From contig JBBRMF010000241.1 of the NCBI GenBank assembly GCA_038230975.1, positions 1 through 8,034 of the forward strand: a stretch of DNA of 8,034 nt. Direction: 5' to 3'. The notes under the pieces were generated by a model. The model made no database searches and was not told the origin of the DNA. It saw only the letters and a program-made list of their open reading frames with translations. Within the stretch, counting starts at the first letter, position 1, and the number at the start of each line of letters is the position of its first letter. The translations under genes were made by a program, and so were the position numbers. Source of the DNA: JANXVV01 sp038230975 (GTDB lineage: Bacteria > Planctomycetota > Phycisphaerae > Tepidisphaerales > Tepidisphaeraceae). This document shows, piece by piece, positions 1 to 5,751 of the stretch.

Positions 1-1
1 G

Positions 2-574
2 ACGATGGCGCAATACCGTGGGTTCGCGCAAGTGCTGCTCGGCGATCATTCGCTGAGCCTACCGGCATGGTTTGCCGGGATCGAGCGCGTGGTGGTGGCT
101 GGGTGGGTGCCGGTGCCGATGGTGATATTCTTCGGCCTCGCCGCGTTGCTAGGGTTGGTGTTGCACAAAACGGTGTTTGGCACGTGGGTGTTCGCCATGG
201 GCACGAACGCGGAGGCGGCCCGGTATTCGGGTGTGCCGGTGGGACGCGTGACGGTGTGGGTGTTTGCGTTGTCGGGCGCTCTGGCCGGGTTGGTGGCGAT
301 GATCATGATTTCGCGACTGGGCGTGGCGCGGTATGACCATGCGCTGGGTTTGGAATTGGATGCGATCACCGCGGTCGTGCTGGGCGGGGCTAGCATTTAT
401 GGCGGACGCGGGACCATCTGGGGCACGGTGCTGGCCTTGTTTCTGGTGGCGGTGCTCCAAACCGGGATGGGCGTGGCGAATGTGAAGGCGGAGTATCAAG
501 CCACGGCGAGCGGCGCGTTGCTGATCATCGCAGTGTTGTTGAGCAATTATTTAACAAAAGGAGAGCGTAGATGA
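2..574 (+). CDS. ABC sugar permease, RhaP/RhaQ type (5' end outside window)
   Basis: This is the C-terminal part of an inner-membrane permease of the ribose/rhamnose importer class (BPD_transp_2 family). The reading frame is open to the left edge, and family members have about 320-340 residues, so roughly the first 140 are missing; the ATG at position 5 is probably internal. Counting from that ATG, hydrophobic segments lie at about 35-53, 82-102, 117-130, 137-155 and 168-183. The conserved stretch LELDAITAVVLGGASIYGG (116-134) is the typical family signature near the fourth segment, and SRLG (103-106) is usual in RhaP/RhaQ-like permeases. Its stop overlaps the start of the next gene by four bases (ATGA), which implies translational coupling with the rhamnose-binding protein. 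That neighbour is the reason for preferring a rhamnose role over ribose or autoinducer-2; the permease alone would not decide it. Confidence 0.88.
   Translation, partial: TMAQYRGFAQVLLGDHSLSLPAWFAGIERVVVAGWVPVPMVIFFGLAALLGLVLHKTVFGTWVFAMGTNAEAARYSGVPVGRVTVWVFALSGALAGLVAMIMISRLGVARYDHALGLELDAITAVVLGGASIYGGRGTIWGTVLALFLVAVLQTGMGVANVKAEYQATASGALLIIAVLLSNYLTKGERR
558..563 (+). promoter_or_regulatory. Ribosome binding site of the RhaS-type gene
   Basis: AAGGAG lies seven bases before the ATG at 571, inside the last codons of the permease gene. It supports the chosen start and suggests re-initiation after the overlapping permease stop. Confidence 0.75.
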
Positions 575-1611
575 AACGAATACTCGTGGTGACGATGTTG
601 TTGGGTGTGATGATCGGCTGCTCGAAGCGCGAAGAGGCGGCGACCGCACCGAAGCCGGCAGGCGCGAAGTTGCGGATCGTGTACATCCCGAAGAATACCG
701 GCAACCCGTACTTTAATGGTGTGATTGCCGGCTTGGAGAAGGGCTGTGCGGAACTCGGCGCGGATTTCGACACGACCGGACCCGCCAATCCGGACGCGAC
801 TTCGCAAATCCCATTCATCAAGGATCAGGTTCAACGCGGCGTGGACGTGATCTGCATTTCGCCGAATAGTCCGGACGCGCTCAATCAGGTGTTCGACGAT
901 GCGCGTGCCAAGGGCATCAAAGTTATCGCGGTCAACACCGACCTCGTCGGCAACGAATCTCACCGCGATGCAGCGATCTATCCGTGTGATTTCGACAAGC
1001 TCGGCGCGAGCCAGATCGAGTTGCTCGGCTCGCTCATCGGTTACGAAGGCAAATTCGCGATTCTGTCCGCGACGACCGACGCGCCCGATCAGAATTTTTG
1101 GATCAAAGGCATGAAGGAGGCGTTGAAAGATCCGAAGTACGCGAAGATGGAGTTGATTGACATCGTATATGGCGACGACAAACCGCAGAAGAGTCGCACC
1201 GAAGCCGAAGGCTTGCTCACGAAATATCCCGACCTTCGCGGCATTCTCGCCCCGACATCGGTCGGAGTTGAGCAAGCCGCCAAAGCGGTCGAAGCGGCCG
1301 GCGTTTATCCCGGTGGTGCGAATGCGAAAGGCAAAGGCGTCGTGGTCACCGGCTTGGGCACGCCGAATCAATTGCGCCGCTACATCAAAGACAACATCAT
1401 CTCCGCTGCCGCGCTCTGGAGTCCGCCGGATCTCGGTTACGTCTCGGCGCATTTGGCGATCGGTTTGGCCGCGGGCAAAATCTCTCCGCAACCCGGTAAC
1501 AGTTTCGAGATTCCCGGCTTTGGCAAGCGCGAGTTCCGCGACAAGAATCTCGTCATTGCCGACAAGCCGCTCGTGTTTACCAAGGACAACATCGATAACT
1601 ATAACTTCTGA
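571..1611 (+). CDS. rhaS: Rhamnose ABC transporter substrate-binding lipoprotein
   Basis: A 346-residue periplasmic-binding protein (Peripla_BP_4 fold), full length for the RhaS family (TIGR02637 type). The N-terminus has basic residues K2 and R3, a hydrophobic core and Cys17 in the context VMIGC, which is a passable lipobox, so the mature protein is probably lipid-anchored. Family landmarks in order: PKNTGNPYF (40-48), TTGPANPDAT (68-77), GVDVICISPNSPDAL (90-104), IGYEGKFAILSAT (156-168), YGDDKPQKS (200-208), LAPTSVG, VTGLGTPNQL and ALWSPPDLGY, ending in FTKDNIDNYNF. These match RhaS much better than RbsB or LsrB. The start is fixed by the Shine-Dalgarno sequence at 558-563 and the ATGA overlap with the permease. 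The ATPase gene is not in the window and should lie upstream. Note that this RhaS is unrelated to the E. coli AraC-type regulator of the same name. The protein-level call is from recalled family sequences, not a search. Confidence 0.92.
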   Translation: MKRILVVTMLLGVMIGCSKREEAATAPKPAGAKLRIVYIPKNTGNPYFNGVIAGLEKGCAELGADFDTTGPANPDATSQIPFIKDQVQRGVDVICISPNSPDALNQVFDDARAKGIKVIAVNTDLVGNESHRDAAIYPCDFDKLGASQIELLGSLIGYEGKFAILSATTDAPDQNFWIKGMKEALKDPKYAKMELIDIVYGDDKPQKSRTEAEGLLTKYPDLRGILAPTSVGVEQAAKAVEAAGVYPGGANAKGKGVVVTGLGTPNQLRRYIKDNIISAAALWSPPDLGYVSAHLAIGLAAGKISPQPGNSFEIPGFGKREFRDKNLVIADKPLVFTKDNIDNYNF

Positions 1612-1623
1612 TCCCCTGCTGGA

Positions 1624-1875
1624 TCACGGGTCGGGCAACACGACGGTTTCGCCCTTCGCCGCAGCATAACTGCAACCGGAATCCTCTGCGGTGAAATGAA
1701 TCGTCTCCGGCAGGTAATTCACTCCTTGATGCAACCCCACCGTCACCGCTGACTTGCCGGAAGCGGTTCGTGCGGACTTTTGTGCTGCCGCCACCGTCGC
1801 TAAGGGCTTCTCGGCCGTGCCGGGATTGGAGTCGTTGCCGGTTGGTGACACATGGAAATCTGACGCTGCCAGCAA
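1624..1875 (-). pseudogene. N-terminal remnant of a secreted right-handed beta-helix protein
   Basis: On the - strand, the translation contains DFHVSPTGNDSNPGTAEKP followed by LATVAAAQKSAR and, further on, YLPETIHFTAEDSG and GETVVL. This is the usual opening of the mature part of secreted parallel beta-helix proteins (pectate-lyase-like fold) common in Planctomycetota and Verrucomicrobiota. LLAAS just before it looks like the end of a signal peptide whose beginning is gone: the frame runs upstream only to a stop at 1927-1929, with no hydrophobic stretch. The other end stops after about 83 residues, whereas such proteins usually have many hundreds. A few residues expected between EDSG and YAAAKGE also appear missing. 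It converges on the RhaS gene with only 12 bases between the stops. It is a dead fragment; its substrate cannot be inferred. Confidence 0.68.
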
Positions 1876-1956
1876 GGGGTGATCCGATATTGAGGCCTTT
1901 GAAAAACTCTCTTGCCTCAGGTTGCATCAGGCGCTAAAAGTATTCGCATTGATCTT

Positions 1957-2021
1957 GGAGGCTTCTGATGCAGCGTAGCAATGTTCAGCCGACGTTGACG
2001 GATAGGACCGTGTCCGAGCTT
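1957..2021 (+). pseudogene. Orphan gene start with strong ribosome binding site
   Basis: GGAGG at 1957-1961 is followed after six bases by ATG at 1968, which starts MQRSNVQPTLTDRTVSEL. From about 2022 on, the sequence is explained on the other strand as IS630 transposase, so the later part of this open frame (to 2366) is probably meaningless. I read it as the first 18 codons of a + strand gene whose body was lost when the IS630 fragment joined here. I do not recognise the product. It could also be chance, since an 18-codon start is thin evidence. Confidence 0.35.
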
Positions 2022-2383
2022 GGGGCGATCCTGCTCTGCGGCGTGCGTGGACTTTTTTCGCGGCAGATTCAGCCGCTTGAGCGTGCGGCTGACCGTGGCC
2101 GGATGCGAAGGCTTGGCCGGCGACAAGGCGACCTCCGCCAGCGTCGCATCGGGCCGGGCTCGGGTCAATCGACGAATGATCTGCTTGTCGGCGTCGTCGT
2201 ACGTGCGCTGGTCGTCCTTGCGGGCGCTGCTCATCGGCGCCAGCGTGCCCGCCGGCGTTGTTGCTGCATCAATCGACGGACCCACGACTCGCTGCAGCCG
2301 AACTGCTCGGCCACCTCGATCGAAGGCCCGCATTCCTCATACGCCCGCACAACCGCGATCCGGTAATCCATCGAATAGGCCAT
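2022..2383 (-). pseudogene. IS630-family transposase, frameshifted N-terminal remnant
   Basis: Reading leftwards from the ATG at 2383-2381, the first frame gives MAYSMDYRIAVVRAYEECGP and then SIEVAEQFGCSESWVRRLMQ, a helix-turn-helix typical of IS630-type transposases, and hits a stop at 2231-2233 after 50 codons. The homology continues in the next frame from about 2255: AGTLAPMSSARKDDQRTYDD, then DATLAEVA, HPATVSRTLKRLNLPRKKS and AEQDRP, ending near 2022. So there is a frameshift at about 2245-2260 in a GC-rich run (CGCCGGCGGGC on the coding strand). Everything after the second DNA-binding part, including the whole DDE catalytic domain, is missing. Normal members have about 340-360 residues; some 120 are left. 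It cannot be active. Confidence 0.78.
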
Positions 2384-2400
2384 CCAACGAAGGTACCCGC

Positions 2401-2810
2401 TCGCAACGAAAGACGATCGTCTTCGGCATCTTCAAACGCAACGGGCACGTCTACACCGAGATCGTACCCGACTGCAAAAAAGCACGCTGATGCGGGCGAT
2501 TCGTGGCCGGGTGGACTTGGCGAGCGTCGTCCATTCCGATGGCTGGCGTGGTTACGACGGCCTGGTCGACGTCGGCTACGCCCGGCACCTGCGAGTCGAT
2601 CACGATCACGACGAGTTCACCCGCGGTAAAAGCCACGTCAACGGGATCGAGAGCTTCTGGAGCTACGCCAAGCGGCGACTGGCGAAGTTCAACGGCGTGG
2701 CGCGACATACATTTTACCTACACTTGAAGGAGTCTGAGTTCCGCTTTAATCATCGCCGTGATAAACTCCCGGCCGTCCTGATGAACATGCTCCGATCGAC
2801 TCCCATTTAG
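2401..2810 (+). pseudogene. IS1595-family transposase, frameshifted C-terminal remnant
   Basis: The frame ending at 2490 carries KTIVFGIFKRNGHVYTEIV (from 2410) and PDCKKA; the frame from 2490 carries on with MRAIRGRVDLASVVHSDGW, DHDHDEFTRGKSHVNGIESF, WSYAKRRLAKFNGV and HLKESEFRFNHRRDKLP. This is the ISXO2-like DDE domain of the IS1595 family. The second catalytic Asp (HSDGW) and the Glu of GIESFW are present, but the zinc ribbon and the first catalytic Asp are lost upstream of about 2400. The two frames join if one A is restored after GCA (2482-2484), so a single-base deletion just after a run of six A explains the break. The C-terminus is complete and stops at 2808-2810. The element is dead; I could not identify its terminal inverted repeat with confidence. 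Confidence 0.85.
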
Positions 2811-2883
2811 GTGCGTGGGCTTCCTAAGAGCCTTTGCATTATTGATCATAGGGCGAAATCACGGTTTCGGGCAATTCAACCTC

Positions 2884-2911
2884 AATCCGATGCCAAAATG
2901 TTGATCGGATT
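2884..2911. repeat. Perfect 8-bp inverted repeat upstream of the GH95 gene
   Basis: AATCCGAT (2884-2891) and ATCGGATT (2904-2911) are exact reverse complements separated by 12 bases. The site lies about 100 bases before the ATG at 3012 and 61 before the alternative ATG at 2973. It could be a regulator-binding site, a hairpin in the 5' leader, or a leftover of the inserted element. There is no T-run, so it is not an obvious terminator. Confidence 0.4.
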
Positions 2912-3011
2912 TACATCTGGGCGAGGATCGCGACAGTGCAGTGGTGTCCCATGGTTTTCATCTGACCCAACCATGGCCGATCCTCGATCCTTCACAACGG
3001 ACGATGCTCCC

Positions 3012-5321
3012 ATGACCCACCTCATCTGGCACGACAAGGCGATGCGCGACTGGAACAGCTGCATACCCATCGGCAACGGCAGACTCGGGGCGATGATCCC
3101 CGGCCTGATCGATAGCGACTCGCTCAGCCTTAACCTCGACACCCTCTGGGGCCGGGAGCCCGAGGACCGCAATCACTCCGCGGCCCTCAAGGCGTTACCC
3201 AAGGTTCGCAAGCTTCTCATGGAAGGCAAACCCAGCGAGGCGATGTTTGTTGCGGAGCAGCACATGATGGGCGTGCCGTCGCGTATTCAGCCGTATCAAC
3301 CGCTGGGAAAACTGGTGATAGTGATGCCCAGTTATTCCGCTCCGGGGGAAGGGTTGCAGCCCATACCGGCTATCCAGCCCAACAGTTATCGCAGGCAACT
3401 TGACCTCGACACCGCCGTGGCCTCGGTAAGCTACCGCGCCGGTGGGATCCAGCTCCATCGCGAGTATTTTGCCTCTGCACCCGATCAGGCGATCGTCATC
3501 CGCTTCACCGCCAGCAAGCCCGGCCGAATCACCTTGGCGATGCACCTGTTCCGCGAGATGGACGCCACGTGGGGCATCCTCCGCGACAAGAAGGGCATCG
3601 GGGGGGCGATCTCGCTCATCGGCCAGGCTGGCGTTCATGGCCCAAAATTTGTCAGCCTGGCGAGGATGATCTGCGAAGGCGGAAAAGCGGGTCTGGAGGG
3701 CGAGCGCATGTTCGTGCGCAACGCCGATGCGGTGACCGTCGTCCTCGTGGCCGCCAGTGATTACTACGGCCACGCCCCGATGAGAGAGTGCAAAAAACTC
3801 CTCGCCTCCGCCTGCGCCAAGCCCTATGACAAACTCAAAGCCGACCACATCGCAGACTATCAAAAGCTTTACAATCGCGTGGCTTTCGACATCGGCGACG
3901 GCAAAAACGAACCCGCCAAGCTGGACAAAATTCCCACCGATCAGCGAATCAAACGCGTGCAGGAGGGACAGGAAGACCCCGGCTTACTGTGTAACTATTT
4001 CCAGTTCGCCCGCTATCTACTCATCTCCTCCTCGCGCCCCGGCACGCTGCCCGCCAACCTCCAAGGCATTTGGACCAAGGAGATGACTCCGCCCTGGAAC
4101 AGCGACTTCCACACCAACATTAACATCCAGATGAACTACTGGCCGGCCGACGTGGCCAACCTGTCGGAACTCCACCGCCCGTTCTTTGACTGGCTGAAAA
4201 AACGCTGCATGCCCAATGGCCAGAAGACCGCTAAAATCCACTACGGTGCGCGCGGCTGGGTGATGCATCACGTGTCGGACGCGTGGGGTTCCACTACGCC
4301 CCACGATTTCGCCAGTTGCGGGCTCTGGCCGATGGGCGGTGCTTGGTGCGCGCTGCATGTCTGGGAACATTACCTTTACACCGCCGACAAAAAATTCCTC
4401 CGCGACACCGGCTACCCGCTCCTCAAGGGGGCCAGTGAATTCTTCCTCGACTACCTCATGCCCGGGCCGCATGGACTTCTGCTTTCAGGTCCCAGCGACT
4501 CGCCTGAAAACCGTTACCGCATGGAAAACGGCCAGATCGGTGCTCTGTGCATGGCCCCGACGATGGACAACCAGATCCTCCGCGAACTATTTGCCAGCAC
4601 CATCGCTGCGGGAAATGAACTGGGCCTTGACGCGGCGCTGTTAAAGAAAATCAAAGCCGCCGGGAAACGTCTGCCGCCGACAAAAATCGCCAGCGACGGT
4701 CGGATCATGGAGTGGATGCAGGAATACGAAGAGCCCGAGCCGGGCCACCGGCATATGTCGCCGCTGTTTGGCATTCACCCCGGGTCACAGATCGATCCGT
4801 ACACCACGCCCGGCCTTGCCCGCGCCTGCGAACGCACCCTGGCGAACCGCCTGTCCCACGGCGGTGGGCACACCGGGTGGAGCTGCGCCTGGATCGTCAA
4901 CTTCTATGCCCGACTCCTCAAAGCCGACAAAGCCCACGACATGCTCCTGACGCTCATACGCCGAAGCACGCTGCCCAATCTGTTTGACAACCATCCTCCG
5001 TTCCAGATCGACGGAAACTTCGGCGGCGCTGCGGGGATAATCGAAATGCTCCTGCAAAGTCATGTCGTATCAAACGGCATCCGCCACTTGGCGATTCTGC
5101 CGGCTCTGCCCAAGGCGTGGAAAAACGGAAACATCACAGGCCTTCGCGCCCGCGGCGGCTACACCGTCGATCTGCAGTGGAAGAAGAGTCACCTCACCCG
5201 CTGCACCATCACCGCCGACCGCCCCGGTACCTTCCGCGTGCTGCTCCCCGGGCAAAAGAGCATCCAGAACCTGCTCACCCACGCGCTTAAGGCGGGGGAG
5301 AGCTTGGCGATCAAAGGGTGA
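3012..5321 (+). CDS. GH95 family glycosidase (alpha-L-fucosidase / alpha-L-galactosidase)
   Basis: Inverting glycosidase of family GH95, which removes terminal alpha-1,2-linked L-fucose, in some members alpha-L-galactose. From the ATG at 3012 it has 769 residues, normal for the family without a signal peptide. The N-terminal beta-sandwich begins at once with LIWHDKAMRDW and PIGNGRLGAM (19-28). The (alpha/alpha)6 barrel follows from about residue 300, then a small C-terminal beta domain from about 695. Residues matching those described for Bifidobacterium AfcA are visible: N369 and N371 in TNINIQMNYW, general acid E499 in SPEN, and D667 in FQIDGNFGG. No signal peptide or lipobox is seen, so it looks cytoplasmic unless the original 5' end was lost. 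The open frame runs back without a stop to 2811, right behind the transposase stop; ATG 2973 would add 13 residues (782 in total). Family alignment favours 3012, but neither start has a good ribosome binding site. Confidence 0.93.
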   Translation: MTHLIWHDKAMRDWNSCIPIGNGRLGAMIPGLIDSDSLSLNLDTLWGREPEDRNHSAALKALPKVRKLLMEGKPSEAMFVAEQHMMGVPSRIQPYQPLGKLVIVMPSYSAPGEGLQPIPAIQPNSYRRQLDLDTAVASVSYRAGGIQLHREYFASAPDQAIVIRFTASKPGRITLAMHLFREMDATWGILRDKKGIGGAISLIGQAGVHGPKFVSLARMICEGGKAGLEGERMFVRNADAVTVVLVAASDYYGHAPMRECKKLLASACAKPYDKLKADHIADYQKLYNRVAFDIGDGKNEPAKLDKIPTDQRIKRVQEGQEDPGLLCNYFQFARYLLISSSRPGTLPANLQGIWTKEMTPPWNSDFHTNINIQMNYWPADVANLSELHRPFFDWLKKRCMPNGQKTAKIHYGARGWVMHHVSDAWGSTTPHDFASCGLWPMGGAWCALHVWEHYLYTADKKFLRDTGYPLLKGASEFFLDYLMPGPHGLLLSGPSDSPENRYRMENGQIGALCMAPTMDNQILRELFASTIAAGNELGLDAALLKKIKAAGKRLPPTKIASDGRIMEWMQEYEEPEPGHRHMSPLFGIHPGSQIDPYTTPGLARACERTLANRLSHGGGHTGWSCAWIVNFYARLLKADKAHDMLLTLIRRSTLPNLFDNHPPFQIDGNFGGAAGIIEMLLQSHVVSNGIRHLAILPALPKAWKNGNITGLRARGGYTVDLQWKKSHLTRCTITADRPGTFRVLLPGQKSIQNLLTHALKAGESLAIKG

Positions 5322-5454
5322 CTGTGATCGACTGTGCGCTATTGATTCCCACCGCGACCGTTGTCGGGGCGGGTATTGGATCGGCTTTTGCGGCGCATTC
5401 ACCGTCATTAACTTAGCAAAGACACTTGGTGGTCCGACTCTTGCCGGTGGTCAT

Positions 5455-5562
5455 TTAGTCTGACAGCGACAGCTCGTCGATAAATCGCGATTCAAACATT
5501 GGATCAAGATTCAGTTCGACGATTTCAACGGCTTTGGCGGCGCGGAACACTTCGGTAAAGGG
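5455..5562 (-). pseudogene. Antisense C-terminal remnant of an unidentified gene
   Basis: On the - strand the frame reads PFTEVFRAAKAVEIVELNLD followed by PMFESRFIDELSLSD and stops at 5457-5455. The composition looks like real protein. The ending (VEIVELNLDPxFExxFIDEL) resembles the very end of ASKHA-type corrinoid-activating ferredoxins (DUF4445/RamA-like), but this is a weak recollection. The frame is closed on the upstream side by a stop at 5583-5581, and from 5565 on the sequence reads as IS256 transposase on the + strand, so the rest of the gene was removed at that junction. An alternative is that it is a shadow, but the reverse frames there read far less like protein. Confidence 0.45.
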
Positions 5563-5564
5563 CC

Positions 5565-5693
5565 GGCCTGGCGATGATCTTCAAGCTTGCTCAGAAGGCC
5601 GAGAAGGCTTGGCGGAAACTGAACGGAATCGTAAAGCAACAGGAACTGATCGACGGCATCGTGTTCGTCGACGGAATCAAAAAAGCCGCTTGA
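5565..5693 (+). pseudogene. IS256-family transposase, last ~40 codons
   Basis: The + frame from 5565 gives GLAMIFKLAQKAEKAWRKLN and then GIVKQQELIDGIVFVDGIKK, closing with a stop at 5691-5693. This is the characteristic C-terminus of Mutator/IS256-type transposases (MxFKLxxxAExxWRxLNG ... GVxFxDG). A stop codon precedes it in frame at 5556-5558, and the whole catalytic DDE part is absent. Normal members have about 400 residues. It is oriented towards the GH110 gene, whose start lies 58 bases after the transposase stop. Confidence 0.75.
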
Positions 5694-5706
5694 GTTGTCG
5701 TAGTCG

Positions 5707-5730
5707 CCCACAACTTTTGGAAATAACCCC
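5707..5730. repeat. Probable right end (terminal repeat) of the IS256-type element
   Basis: Downstream of the transposase stop the sequence CCCACAACTTTTGGAAATAA continues into CCCC. Ends of the form CACAAC-TTTG-AATAAC are common for IS256-family elements, and the distance to the stop codon (13 bases) fits. The partner repeat is gone with the rest of the element, so this cannot be confirmed from the window. If correct, the element ends about 20 bases before the GH110 start codon. Confidence 0.35.
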
Positions 5731-5751
5731 GGGCGAGATAGCATTTGACCT

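Noticed and set aside
547..1491. A 314-codon open frame on the - strand
   Set aside because: It lies opposite the clear RhaS gene; its Arg/Asp-rich translation has no family features.
1610..1625. GATCC-N6-GGATC hairpin after the RhaS gene as terminator
   Set aside because: Short stem without a T-run; it may still be a weak bidirectional stop, but I cannot support it.
2473..2490. Programmed -1 frameshift at the A6 run of the IS1595 transposase
   Set aside because: The codons read TGC AAA AAA GCA, so the run does not form an X-XXY-YYZ heptamer in frame, and the N-terminal half of the gene is missing anyway.
3195..3863. A 222-codon open frame on the - strand
   Set aside because: It is the reverse of the GH95 coding sequence, without recognisable motifs.
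5324..5416. Short hydrophobic frame after GH95 (GTG start, 30 codons)
   Set aside because: No ribosome binding site and no recognisable similarity.
5500..5560. Extension of the IS256 transposase upstream on the + strand (a frame reading ARNTSVKG)
   Set aside because: The match is poor and out of frame with the clear C-terminal part; the - strand reading of the same bases looks far more like protein.
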